64,000 nucleotides of DNA from Lentisphaerota bacterium (GCA_024225035.1 JAAEMX010000177.1:62001-126000), one strand, 5' to 3'; shown: positions 28,513 to 37,545, counted from the first letter of the stretch. Notes: generated from the sequence alone by a model not told the origin. Numbers and translations are program-made.

Positions 28513-30087
28513 ATGGTTTTGACCGTAATTCTTGTTGTTCTGGTAATTGGCCTGGGAATTCTCGCATTTTTCCAACGCACTAAAATTATTGTCATGACCA
28601 GAGTCAGTAAAAGCCTTCGTAAAGGAATATCCAAAGAGCGAAATGCTACCGCGGATATTCTGCGTCTGTCTCGCGAAGTAATTGCCTCCAAGGAAAAAGA
28701 AAAAGAATTTCTTCCTTATTTTATCAAGTACACCATCCGCTCTATGAAAGCCAGCGGTGGCGCTCTCTTGCTGTGCGGTGATGACAACTATTTTTATGGC
28801 TGTGCGGTTTCCGGAACTTTCCCGCCGCTTAAAGATGTTACTCCGCAAATTGAAGCTCAGCTGCTGGCCCATGAAAAACGCCATACTGACTTCATCCGCG
28901 GATTCAAAACCAAATTCACCTCCGAAGAACTCAAAAAAGCCTGCGGCGATAAAGGGTTTGCCTTTTTCGAAAACGAAGCCCCAGTCTGGTTTCCGGAACG
29001 TTTTGTCAGAGAAGCAGCTTGCACTCTCATAGCTCCGATTATGCTTGGTGAACAGGTCTACGGGTGCATTATTGCCACCTCAAAAAATGACTTTGATGCG
29101 CATCGTTTATGCTCAAATGACGGCCTTTACCTAATGAGGCTTGCCGAAATAGCTTCATTATGTCTTGAAGTCATAAAAGACTTCCGCAAACGTCAAGAAT
29201 ACGAGCAACAGTTACAGTCAGCTCGTGAAGAAGGTATGATGCAGGTCTCTTCAGGCATCATCCACAACATTGGCAACGCTGTAACTATTGCCAAACTTAC
29301 AGTCAACAGCCTGCTGCAAAAACTTTCCATTAAGAAAGAAGAACGTCCAGAAACCCTTATTCTTGATGAAATGATTCCTCGTATGCGCAAAGAATTAAAA
29401 GCCGGAAATCTTGAGAAATTCCTGAAAAATGACAAGACCGGCAAACAATACCTGGATATCTGCGAAGAATTACTCAAAGTTGTCAGCGGCAATGGTGATG
29501 AAAGCGATAAAATGCTGAACTCACTATCTGACAAGCTTTTCCACATCAGTGAAATAATTGAATTACAGCAGCGTTTTGTCGGTGAACTCGGTACTGAAAA
29601 CATGACTATGCTTTCGGGCGTGCTCGAATCATCAGTCATGATTTTTGATGAATCTTTCAACAAACGCGGCTACCAGATCAAAACCGATCTTGATCACAAT
29701 GTCCCTGAAGTGCTCGTTGACCCGTCTATGTTGACTCAGGTTTACATCAATATCATCAAAAACGCCGCTGAAGCGATGAGCACTGAGAATAATAAAGACA
29801 AAAAGTATAAGCTGGATATCAGCCTGAAAGCAGAAAAAAAAGAATCCAGGTCTTATGCGGTCACAGAAATAAAAGACAACGGCCCCGGCATGACTGAAGA
29901 TGTCAAAAACAAAATCTTCCGCTTTGGCTACTCTACAAAAACAGAGAAAAATACCAGCAGCCGCGGCATTGGGTTGCACTTCAGCTCAGAATGCATCCGC
30001 AAATATGGCGGCATAATCGAATGTGACTCCGAGCCCGGTAAGGGAACCACTTTCAGAATTTCCATTCCAATCAGGGAAAAACTCTGA
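28513..30087 (+). CDS. Membrane sensor histidine kinase with GAF-like domain (orphan)
   Basis: A protein of 524 residues from the ATG at 28513 (AAGGGG upstream). One N-terminal membrane helix, a GAF-like sensor region (about 60-215) and a coiled coil lead to the phosphoacceptor segment GIIHNIGNAVTIA with His251. This H-box has HN instead of the usual HE. A long insertion separates it from the ATPase domain, which has IIKNAAEAM (N box), KDNGPGM (G1), GIGLHFSSE (G2) and GKGTTFRISIP. No response regulator is adjacent. The signal is unknown. It starts 19 bases after lipA. Confidence 0.88.
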   Translation: MVLTVILVVLVIGLGILAFFQRTKIIVMTRVSKSLRKGISKERNATADILRLSREVIASKEKEKEFLPYFIKYTIRSMKASGGALLLCGDDNYFYGCAVSGTFPPLKDVTPQIEAQLLAHEKRHTDFIRGFKTKFTSEELKKACGDKGFAFFENEAPVWFPERFVREAACTLIAPIMLGEQVYGCIIATSKNDFDAHRLCSNDGLYLMRLAEIASLCLEVIKDFRKRQEYEQQLQSAREEGMMQVSSGIIHNIGNAVTIAKLTVNSLLQKLSIKKEERPETLILDEMIPRMRKELKAGNLEKFLKNDKTGKQYLDICEELLKVVSGNGDESDKMLNSLSDKLFHISEIIELQQRFVGELGTENMTMLSGVLESSVMIFDESFNKRGYQIKTDLDHNVPEVLVDPSMLTQVYINIIKNAAEAMSTENNKDKKYKLDISLKAEKKESRSYAVTEIKDNGPGMTEDVKNKIFRFGYSTKTEKNTSSRGIGLHFSSECIRKYGGIIECDSEPGKGTTFRISIPIREKL

Positions 30088-30110
30088 TAATCTAGCGTTT
30101 ATACATCTTG

Positions 30111-30140
30111 TGCAGGAGCAAACAGAGTTCCTGCATTTAT
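30111..30140 (+). terminator. Probable terminator after the orphan kinase
   Basis: TGCAGGA and TCCTGCA form a perfect 7-bp stem with an 11-base loop, followed by TTTATAAT. Confidence 0.6.
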
Positions 30141-30166
30141 AATCATTATTCAAGCAGGATTATACA

Positions 30167-31297
30167 GTGGACAAGGCAAGCAAATTATCTATTCTCGCAC
30201 TGGAGCCGTTTTACGGCGGCAGCCACCGTGCTTTTCTGGATCAAATGGCAGAAAAATCTCAGCACGACTTTACAATCCTTGGGCTGCCCGACAAATTCTG
30301 GCGCTGGCGGACACGTCATGCTGCGATTCACTTTGCAAGTGAGCTTCAAAAACCTGAATATACCAACAAAAAGTTTGATTTGATCTTCTGTACCTCAATG
30401 CTGAATCTCGCAGAATTTCTGGGGCTCGCTCCTGCAAGATTCAGAAACCTGTCAACCGTTGTTTACTTTCACGAAAATCAACTGGTGTACCCAATCCACG
30501 ACCCGAAAAAGCGTGATCAACATACCATACTTGTTAATTTCAAAGCAGCACTGGCAGCGACTGAAATCTGGTTTAATTCCGCTTACAACCGTGACAGCTT
30601 TTTGAACAATCTGCCGGAATTCTTTTCAAGCATGCCTGACATGCAGCCACTTCCGGAAATTGAAGTCATTCGAGCAAAATCAAAAGTATACCCGGTAGGC
30701 ATAAACAAGCCTCTTCAAAGTGGCGAGAAAACTAACACCATCCCTCACATCTTATGGGCTGCGAGATGGGAGCATGACAAAAACCCTTCAGATTTCTTCA
30801 AAGCGCTGCAAGTTCTTAAAAAGAATAAGATAAAATTCAAACTAAGCGTAATAGGCGAAAACCCTCAAAGAGCACCGCATTGTTTCAAGCATGCTCAACG
30901 TGAATTCGCGGATCAAATAGAAAACTGGGGCTACATGTCCTCAAGAGAAGCTTATCTGAAAGTGCTGGCCTCCGCCGACATAATAGTGTCGACAGCAATA
31001 CATGAGTTTTTCGGAATAAGCGTAGTAGAAGCAGTAGCTGCCGGAGCCTTTCCGCTACTGCCGGAACGCCTCGCCTACCCTGAAGTCTTTGAACTGAAAA
31101 AACACCCAGAGCGCAAATGCTTCTTCTATGACGGAAGCGCCGAAAACCTGTCAGAAAAACTAAAAGAACTTTGCAAAAAGTATAAGCCAAACAAGCTTTT
31201 CGAACAAAGCCAATGCACGCCTCAAACATTGACCGATTCATTCATCTGGCAAAACCTAGCCCCAACACTCGATACAGTGTTCTCAATTATTGCATAA
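30167..31297 (+). CDS. tRNA-queuosine alpha-mannosyltransferase-like glycosyltransferase (GTDC1/QTMAN family)
   Basis: A GT4-type glycosyltransferase of 376 residues starting at GTG, with AGCAGGA upstream. The N-terminal domain has the GTDC1/DUF3524 signature: LEPFYGGSHRAFLDQM, LPDKFWRWRTRHAAIHFA, CTSMLNLAEFLGLAP, YFHENQLVYP and FNSAYNRDSFL. The C-terminal Rossmann domain has WAARWEHDKNP and HEFFGISVVEAVAAG. In animals the homologue QTMAN mannosylates queuosine in tRNA-Asp; bacterial members are expected to modify Q-tRNA similarly, but few have been tested. It is not next to other queuosine genes. Confidence 0.88.
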   Translation: MDKASKLSILALEPFYGGSHRAFLDQMAEKSQHDFTILGLPDKFWRWRTRHAAIHFASELQKPEYTNKKFDLIFCTSMLNLAEFLGLAPARFRNLSTVVYFHENQLVYPIHDPKKRDQHTILVNFKAALAATEIWFNSAYNRDSFLNNLPEFFSSMPDMQPLPEIEVIRAKSKVYPVGINKPLQSGEKTNTIPHILWAARWEHDKNPSDFFKALQVLKKNKIKFKLSVIGENPQRAPHCFKHAQREFADQIENWGYMSSREAYLKVLASADIIVSTAIHEFFGISVVEAVAAGAFPLLPERLAYPEVFELKKHPERKCFFYDGSAENLSEKLKELCKKYKPNKLFEQSQCTPQTLTDSFIWQNLAPTLDTVFSIIA

Positions 31298-31407
31298 AAG
31301 TGTCCAGAGCAGCAAGCCTCTTGAGAGGTGAATATTATAAAGGTGTGCCATACAGTTTTTTTAAGAGAGGTAAAGATGACAAAGAATTAACTTTTGAGAG
31401 AATAGTA

Positions 31408-31801
31408 ATGATTAATGTAAAGACTGGGGAAATTATATTTCAAAATGGGTTGCAACTTAGTCCTCAAACTAAACTGTCAGACTTGATTCAAAAAAATGAA
31501 TCTATTATTGGAAAACAATAATTTTAAAAGTTTTTCTATAGGCAAAATGCAGATTTTAAAAAATGATTTTCATGTCGATTTATGCTTATGCCTCAATCAT
31601 GAGCTAAGCTGGAGCGATTACTCTGTTGAGAACGAAAAAAAGAGGAAAATACTACATGATAAATTTCTGTAAAAACAATTTGCGAGCGGCCCACCTTACG
31701 AATTTGAATGGGGTAATGCAGAATCCTGCTTAGATACACAAACTGGCGATGCAAAAATAATAATAACCTATTTTCGAAAAAAACAGGCAAAGCATACTTA
31801 A
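31408..31801 (+). pseudogene. Decayed small protein gene (frameshift plus nonsense)
   Basis: The first frame (ATG at 31408, GAGAG upstream) reads MINVKTGEIIFQNGLQLSP and continues to about 31510. The sense then moves to the next frame (NNNFKSFSIGKMQILKNDFH), is interrupted by TAA at 31670-31672, and continues in that same frame as KQFASGPPYEFEWGN and LDTQTGDAKIIITYF up to the TAA at 31799. The pieces read in order like a small protein family with an HDxWLKxQ..PPYEFxWG...D..TGxxxIIITY pattern, which I recall from short uncharacterised DUF proteins. The reading frame upstream of the ATG may also once have been coding. Not functional as a single protein unless recoded. Confidence 0.65.
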
Positions 31802-31836
31802 GGGATATCCGTAACAGGAAACAATTGGAGGCCAAA

Positions 31837-32055
31837 ATGCATACAAGAAAATTTATGCAGTCATTTTATAACTGTTTTAATTCAAAATCGTTTAAAAATA
31901 TTGCTGCTGATCTTTGAAATATCGCTATAGGCCTTATTATTGGGGCAATTATTAGCATACCAAATGATTTTTTATTTTTTGTAATTATACTATTAATATT
32001 ACCAAGCCTGATATTGTCTTGTCACGATATAAATTTAAGGCATTATAAAAATTAA
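31837..32055 (+). pseudogene. Small membrane protein gene with an in-frame TGA
   Basis: A good ribosome binding site (TTGGAGG) precedes ATG 31837. The frame reads MHTRKFMQSFYNCFNSKSFK and then NIAADL, stops at TGA 31915-31917, and runs on in the same frame with NIAIGLIIGAIISIPNDFLF, FVIILLILPSLIL and a short basic tail up to TAA 32053. Without the TGA it would encode about 72 residues with two membrane helices, like many small bacterial membrane proteins in which Trp often stands at this place. A TGG to TGA change is the simplest reading. Next to another decayed gene, this suggests a patch under relaxed selection. Confidence 0.6.
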
Positions 32056-32144
32056 AAATAAAACAATATGACGCATTTTGTCATTGGTAAAAAAACTACT
32101 AGCAAAATAATAAAGTTGTAAACTTTCACACTTAAGGAAACTCT

Positions 32145-32765
32145 ATGAAAGCATATTTGTATGTGTTGAATACTTTAGCGGACTGGGAAATTGGCTATTT
32201 GACTGCTGAGCTTAACAGCGGAAGGTATCTGGATAAAAGCAAGGGGCCTTTCTCTCTGGTTACAGTTGGAAATACTTTAGGGCCTGTCACTACAATGGGT
32301 GGAATTACTATTACTCCGGACGAGAGCATTGACAATGTCACATTTAATGAAGGTGATCTGCTTATCCTTCCCGGCGCCGATACCTGGATGGAAGAAAGCA
32401 ATAAGAAAGTGGTAGATATTGTTTCTGATATTATAAATAAAAATGTAACGGTCGCTGCAATTTGCGGTGCCACATTCGCTTTGGCAAACAGCGGAATACT
32501 GGACAATAGAAAACACACCAGTAATGACTTGGGGTTCTTGAAAATGATTTGCCCCGAGTATTCCGGTGAAAAACTCTATTTGAACCAGCCGGTTGCTGTA
32601 GATGCTAATTTAATAACCTCCACTGGTCTTGCTGCATTAGATTTTTCTTATGAGGTATTCAAAAGCACCAATGCTATGAAAACAGAAACGCTTGACGCTT
32701 GGTATCAGTTATATAAAACTAAAGACGCGAAATCCTTCTATGCCCTGGTGGAATCATTGAAGTAA
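32145..32765 (+). CDS. DJ-1/PfpI-family protein
   Basis: A protein of 206 residues of the type 1 glutamine amidotransferase-like fold. It has the nucleophile elbow AAICGATFALA with Cys107, and Glu15 in LADWEIG, the usual partner acid. DLLILPGADTWMEE is the strand with the oxyanion loop. The family includes deglycase, hydratase, amidase and regulatory members, and the exact reaction cannot be assigned. AAGGA lies just before the ATG. It appears to be a single-gene unit between the decayed patch and phoH. Confidence 0.85.
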   Translation: MKAYLYVLNTLADWEIGYLTAELNSGRYLDKSKGPFSLVTVGNTLGPVTTMGGITITPDESIDNVTFNEGDLLILPGADTWMEESNKKVVDIVSDIINKNVTVAAICGATFALANSGILDNRKHTSNDLGFLKMICPEYSGEKLYLNQPVAVDANLITSTGLAALDFSYEVFKSTNAMKTETLDAWYQLYKTKDAKSFYALVESLK

Positions 32766-32900
32766 TAAGAATATTGCCCGTAATAATAAATGGAATTAAT
32801 TACTATTCAAAAACACAACATAAATCATTGTGCATCAGGCAACTTCGTTTATGCAATATTTAAAAGCAGGAGATACCTCAGGTAATACCCTCATTTTTTG

Positions 32901-32929
32901 TTGAATTTTCGGTATTTCTGTGGTACAAT
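32901..32929 (+). promoter_or_regulatory. Sigma-70-type promoter of the PIN-PhoH gene
   Basis: TTGAAT and TACAAT are separated by exactly 17 bases. This leaves a leader of about 63 bases before the ATG, which has a strong ACGGAGGG ribosome binding site. Confidence 0.6.
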
Positions 32930-32998
32930 CATTTATATGAGGAACTTACTCAAAATCCAACCTGTTAGACGGCAAAAAATCCACAACGGAGGGTCTTT

Positions 32999-34348
32999 AT
33001 GCCCAAAAAAACTTTTGTCCTGGACACAAACGTTTTGCTCCACAGCGCGCAAAGTATTGAGTCTTTTAAGGACAATGATGTTGTTCTGCCAATGGCAGTC
33101 ATCGAGGAACTTGACAAGTTCAAAAAGTACCAGGATGAGCTGGGGCGCAATGCCCGTCAGGTCATTCGAACGCTTGACGTTCTAAGGGAAAACGGACATC
33201 TTGGCGAAGGTGTTTCTTTAAGTTTCGGCAGCCCAGTCGCGTCCGGTAACCTTACAATCGTTTCCGCCTACGAAGCTAATGGTAAATTCTCCGATGAGAT
33301 GAAGAAAATATTTGATTCCGTCCTCAGCATGGAATCTGCAGACAATCGTATTCTACGTGTTGCTCTCTACCTACATCGCAAAATAGAAAATGTTGTCTTT
33401 ATAAGCAAGGATATCAACCTCCGTCTGAAAGCTGATGCACTCGGCATCAAAGTAATGGATTACGAGCGTGAGAAAATCGATTTCGACCGCCTGTTTGAAG
33501 GCTTCCAGACTGCTGTGGTTCCACACAGTTTGATAAGCGAAATTTATCAGCAGAAAAGACTGGCGGGTGACAGTTTCCCAATGTGCCCGAATGAATTTGT
33601 TATTCTGCAGGCCGACGATAATCCAAAGAAAACCGCTATTGCCCGCAAAAAGGGCAAAGAATTGGTGCTGCTTGATGCCAAATCCGAGCCCAAAATATTT
33701 AATGTTACGCCACGCAATAAAGAACAACGCATGGCACTTGACCTGCTGCTTGACCCAAAAGTACAGCTGGTCACGCTGGTTGGACAAGCCGGTACCGGAA
33801 AAACGCTGCTGGCCCTGGCTGCAGCGCTTGAACTGGTACTGCATCAAAAAGCATATGAAAAAATACTGGTTTCGAGGCCAATCGTACCATTGGGTAATGA
33901 TATAGGCTTCCTCCCGGGCGATAAAGATGAAAAACTAAGCAGTTGGATGCAGCCGATATTCGATAACCTCGATTATTTGATGCATTCAAGAAATCTTGAG
34001 CAGGTTTCCAGCAAGAAAACTGATGACTTGATAGGCAATCACAAGATTGAACTTGAAGCCATCACGTATATTCGCGGACGCAGTCTGCCGCGTCAGTTTG
34101 TCATAGTTGATGAAGCACAGAATCTGACTCCGCATGAAGTTAAAACTATAATCAGTCGTGCCGGTGAGAATACCAAAATGGTATTGACCGGTGACCCGAA
34201 CCAGATTGACAACCCTTATCTGGACGCGTCAAGTAACGGCTTGACCTATACTGTTGAAAGGATGAAAAAGCAGGCACTGCATGGGCATATGTCGCTTCTC
34301 AAGAGCGAACGAAGTGAACTTGCAGCACTGGCGGCAGAGCTCCTCTAG
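32999..34348 (+). CDS. PIN-domain / PhoH-family ATPase (PhoH2 type)
   Basis: A protein of 449 residues joining an N-terminal PIN ribonuclease domain (about 1-145; FVLDTNVLLHS with Asp9, AVIEELDKF, ISKDINLRLKA for the metal-binding acids) to a C-terminal PhoH ATPase (about 235-449; [11 protein letters not shown] Walker A, FVIVDEAQNLT Walker B, and GDPNQIDNPYLD). PhoH2 proteins act as RNA helicase/ribonucleases, and in some bacteria they belong to toxin-antitoxin operons. No antitoxin gene (phoAT type) is seen upstream here; the gene stands alone with its own promoter and terminator. Confidence 0.92.
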   Translation: MPKKTFVLDTNVLLHSAQSIESFKDNDVVLPMAVIEELDKFKKYQDELGRNARQVIRTLDVLRENGHLGEGVSLSFGSPVASGNLTIVSAYEANGKFSDEMKKIFDSVLSMESADNRILRVALYLHRKIENVVFISKDINLRLKADALGIKVMDYEREKIDFDRLFEGFQTAVVPHSLISEIYQQKRLAGDSFPMCPNEFVILQADDNPKKTAIARKKGKELVLLDAKSEPKIFNVTPRNKEQRMALDLLLDPKVQLVTLVGQAGTGKTLLALAAALELVLHQKAYEKILVSRPIVPLGNDIGFLPGDKDEKLSSWMQPIFDNLDYLMHSRNLEQVSSKKTDDLIGNHKIELEAITYIRGRSLPRQFVIVDEAQNLTPHEVKTIISRAGENTKMVLTGDPNQIDNPYLDASSNGLTYTVERMKKQALHGHMSLLKSERSELAALAAELL

Positions 34349-34374
34349 TCCTTTATCAACTGAATGTTACATAT

Positions 34375-34405
34375 CTCCCGGAATGATTAATTTCCGGGAG
34401 TTTTA
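34375..34405 (+). terminator. Rho-independent terminator after phoH
   Basis: CTCCCGGAA and TTCCGGGAG form a perfect 9-bp stem with an 8-base loop, followed by TTTTA. Confidence 0.88.
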
Positions 34406-34590
34406 TTATATATTGGTACTAGTCTTCCGCCAAGCCATTCAGGCCGTGCAATATTAAGAAAGAGTCTTTCACGTCTGTTTTGCTGCCTTATTGGCAGGTT
34501 ATTAGCTGTTTAGATTGAATTTTCGGAAAAGTGCAATATTTTAAATTTTTTAATACTTGTATGATTTTTATAAATCCGAGGTGAGCTAAA

Positions 34591-35742
34591 ATGAGAAACG
34601 AATTTCTACCGTTTACCAAACCGGTAGTAACGGATAATGATATTCAGGAAGTCGTTGGTGTTTTAAAGTCCGGCTGGTTGACCAACGGCCCCAAAAATGC
34701 TGAGTTTGAAGAAGAACTCTGCAAATATACCGGCTCTAAGCATGGTGTCTCTTTAGCTTCGGCTACCGGCTGCATGCATGTGCTGTTAAAAGCGCTTGGC
34801 ATTGGGCCCGGTGACGAAGTTATCACTCCTTCACTGACATGGGTTTCAACAACAAACCTGATCTGTTTAAGCGGCGCTACTCCGGTTTTTGCTGATATTG
34901 ACCGCGACACTATGCTGGTCACACCGGAAACTATTGAGACATGCATTACTGAACGCACCAAAGCGATTATTCCTGTTCATTACACTGGTGCGCCGGTTGA
35001 CCTTGATGCCATTCAAGCCATTGCAGACAAACACGGAATTCCGATTATAGAAGATGCGGCGCATGCCCTCGGTACTTATTACAAGGGTCGCCACATTGGG
35101 CAAGGCAATTCAACAATTTACTCATTTCACGCTATCAAAAATATCACTTGCGGCGAAGGCGGCATGATTGCTACTGATGACGATGAACTGCTGAAAAAAA
35201 TCAAAATGTACAAATTTCACGGCCTTGGAATTGATGCTTTCGACCGTCAAAATAAGGGGCGATCTCCTCAAGCGGAAGTTATTGAGCCCGGCTACAAGTA
35301 CAATTTAACGGATATTTGCGCAGCCCTGGGGCTTTCGCAATTGCGCCGTATAGATGAAATCAACGCAAAACGTACAGCGCTGGCAATGAAATACCGTGAA
35401 TTGCTGGCTGACGTTGATAATATTTTGCCTTTGAGCGACCCAACTGGTTATGATTTCAAGCATGCCTGGCATCTGTTTGTTGTCAGGGTCGACTCTGACA
35501 AAATCTCTCGAGATGATTTCATGGTCAAACTGAAAGAAAAAAATATTGGTTCAGGTATTCACTTCCGGGCCAATCATCTCCAAAAATACTATCGCGAGAA
35601 TATGGGGTTCAAACCTGGTATGCTGCCAGCTACCGAGTGGAACAGTGACCGCATCTGTTCGTTGCCGTTATTCCCGGCCATGACCGAGGATGATGTGCAA
35701 GACGTTGTAACCGCAATCAAAGAAGTAATGGCAAATGTCTGA
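34591..35742 (+). CDS. arnB: UDP-4-amino-4-deoxy-L-arabinose-oxoglutarate aminotransferase
   Basis: A PLP-dependent DegT/DnrJ/EryC1 aminotransferase of 383 residues, the same length class as enterobacterial ArnB and alike along its whole length: EFLPFTKP start, SGWLTNGPKN, GDEVITPSLTWVSTTNL, IIEDAAHALGTYYKG, SFHAIKNITCGEGG with the PLP lysine, KFHGLGIDAFDRQ, and EWNSDRICSLPLFP. It converts UDP-Ara4O, made by the ArnA decarboxylase, to UDP-Ara4N. It heads the second arn operon, some 29 kb from arnA, and its stop overlaps the following arnT start by 8 bases. A TTGAAT at 34515 with TATTTT 16 bases later could be its promoter. Confidence 0.96.
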   Translation: MRNEFLPFTKPVVTDNDIQEVVGVLKSGWLTNGPKNAEFEEELCKYTGSKHGVSLASATGCMHVLLKALGIGPGDEVITPSLTWVSTTNLICLSGATPVFADIDRDTMLVTPETIETCITERTKAIIPVHYTGAPVDLDAIQAIADKHGIPIIEDAAHALGTYYKGRHIGQGNSTIYSFHAIKNITCGEGGMIATDDDELLKKIKMYKFHGLGIDAFDRQNKGRSPQAEVIEPGYKYNLTDICAALGLSQLRRIDEINAKRTALAMKYRELLADVDNILPLSDPTGYDFKHAWHLFVVRVDSDKISRDDFMVKLKEKNIGSGIHFRANHLQKYYRENMGFKPGMLPATEWNSDRICSLPLFPAMTEDDVQDVVTAIKEVMANV

Positions 35743-37468
35743 ACACAATCAGGAACAAGCTGTTAAAAAGGACTGGAGCAGTCTGGTATTCTGGGTTGCC
35801 GCTGTCCTCATTTTATTCGGAGGCCTGGGCTATTACGGGCTATGGGCATCAGAAGAACGCTGGGCTGAGATTGCTCGAGAAATGATCCTTTTTAAGGACT
35901 TTTTTCACCCTGCGATAAACGGTGAAGTGTACTTCGATAAACCACTTTTATCATACTGGTTTATTGTTGGGGCCTACTATGTTTTTGGTATTCTAAACGA
36001 ATTTATTGTACGACTGCCCAGTGCGTTAGCCGGTTTGGCAGGGCTTTACGGCGCAGTATATGTTGGTACCAAGCTCTTTAACCGCAAGGTAGGAATTACA
36101 GCCGGATGGCTGCTTTTATCCAGTTACGGTTTCATATTCTGGGCAAGAGTAGCTGCTGCTGATATGGCAAACCTTGCCGCAATCATCCTTGCTGTAGCGT
36201 GGTTTTTAGCACGCGAGAAAAAGGCCGGCTTCTTCTCATACTTTCTTTTTTATCTGATTTGTTTCCTCGGTGCTATGACTAAGGGGCTGCCGGCTCTAGT
36301 CATGCCGATTGCGATAATTGCACCTTATCTTTTAATGGAAGGTCGCTGGAAAAAACACCTTAAGTTCTCAAACTTTTTTGCGGCTGTAATCGGACTGGGG
36401 GTTTATTACCTGCCGTTCCATATCGCATCAATTACACCGCTACCCACTTTTTTCACCACTCCTCCAAATAACCTATCCGGTCTGGAACTGGTCTGGAAAG
36501 AAAATATCCTGCGGGTTTTCCAATCATTTGATCATAATGACGAACCTTTCTACTGTTATTTATATCAAATTCCAAGAATAATGCTCCCCTGGGTACTGTT
36601 TTTAGCTGCAGGAATCGGCTGGCTGGCAACCCGCTGGAAGCGTTTGTCAAGCAATGACAAATGGCTGGCATGGGCATCAATAATTATTTTTGTCATGTTC
36701 TCAGCTTCAGGTTCTCGCCGCTGGTACTACATTTTACCGATCATGCCGTTTCTGGTGCTGATAATTTCCCGTTTTCTCAATAGCACAGAGGAACACTTGC
36801 GCTGGGAATCTATGACTATTGAAATCATGCGCTGGATTGTAATCACAGTAGCCTCTTTAGCAACTATCAGCATAATTATGTTACCATTATGGCCATGTCT
36901 GCTGAGAATCAGACCCCCATGGTTTACTTTGATCATAGGACCTGTTATAGGTGTCATCACGCTTATTCTGATGTTTCTGGATGAACGCCATGACAAGCGC
37001 TGGCTGCAAAGCATAACTGGAATGCCGGGAAAATTCGCAGCGATTCTGCTTGGCGGAACAATTCTTACCTGCGGATTCTTTGTTGTCATATGGCCATCTC
37101 TTGACATGTTCAGAACTGAAAAGCCTTTTGCTGTTGAAATGAAATCTGAGCTCGTTGATATAGCGCCGCAGAACATTGTTTTCTTCAAAAAACTGCCGCC
37201 TAAAGTAATATTCTATATGGATCTTGCACGCCCTGCTCCGGTAATTACTGATATAAAAGAGCTGAAAGAGTTCATAGACAAAGCGAAGACTAAAGTTGCA
37301 ATCATCTGCTATAATAAAAATCGTTATTTAAAAGAGCTTATAAAGATTCTACCCGAGGATTTAGTTGAAAACCCTAATTACAAAGAAGTGTACATGCCAT
37401 TCGAAAAACCTAAAGCACGTAAACTCTATGTATGGATAATCAACAAACGGGTAAAAGATAAAAAATAA
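35735..37468 (+). CDS. ArnT-like glycosyltransferase (GT83/PMT family), copy 2
   Basis: An integral-membrane glycosyltransferase of 577 residues with about 12 hydrophobic segments. The first outer loop has LWASEERWAEIAREM (acidic catalytic motif of the PMT/ArnT fold) followed by YFDKPLLSYW, the counterpart of LEKPPLYFW in copy 1. The end has a soluble domain rich in Lys. It overlaps arnB by 8 bases (ATGTCTGA) and is followed by arnC, so it belongs to the arn pathway or to the transfer of another undecaprenyl-linked sugar. Which copy is the lipid A Ara4N transferase cannot be told from sequence alone. Confidence 0.82.
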   Translation: MSEHNQEQAVKKDWSSLVFWVAAVLILFGGLGYYGLWASEERWAEIAREMILFKDFFHPAINGEVYFDKPLLSYWFIVGAYYVFGILNEFIVRLPSALAGLAGLYGAVYVGTKLFNRKVGITAGWLLLSSYGFIFWARVAAADMANLAAIILAVAWFLAREKKAGFFSYFLFYLICFLGAMTKGLPALVMPIAIIAPYLLMEGRWKKHLKFSNFFAAVIGLGVYYLPFHIASITPLPTFFTTPPNNLSGLELVWKENILRVFQSFDHNDEPFYCYLYQIPRIMLPWVLFLAAGIGWLATRWKRLSSNDKWLAWASIIIFVMFSASGSRRWYYILPIMPFLVLIISRFLNSTEEHLRWESMTIEIMRWIVITVASLATISIIMLPLWPCLLRIRPPWFTLIIGPVIGVITLILMFLDERHDKRWLQSITGMPGKFAAILLGGTILTCGFFVVIWPSLDMFRTEKPFAVEMKSELVDIAPQNIVFFKKLPPKVIFYMDLARPAPVITDIKELKEFIDKAKTKVAIICYNKNRYLKELIKILPEDLVENPNYKEVYMPFEKPKARKLYVWIINKRVKDKK

Positions 37469-37545
37469 GCTGTAAGACAAATAACCTTATTAACTTAAAT
37501 ATTATGTAAAGAAGCAAGCATTGTATGCTTATAGGAGTAAAAGAT

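Noticed and set aside
31213-31521. 102-codon frame overlapping the end of the mannosyltransferase gene
   Set aside because: The first part is a shadow of the upstream gene; only the part after about 31408 makes sense, as the start of the decayed small gene.
31915-31917. TGA as a selenocysteine codon
   Set aside because: Flanking membrane-helix context does not suggest a redox site and no SECIS-like hairpin is evident; TGG to TGA nonsense is simpler.
32999-34348. PhoH2 toxin-antitoxin operon
   Set aside because: No antitoxin-like gene precedes the PIN-PhoH gene; it has its own promoter directly upstream and stands alone.
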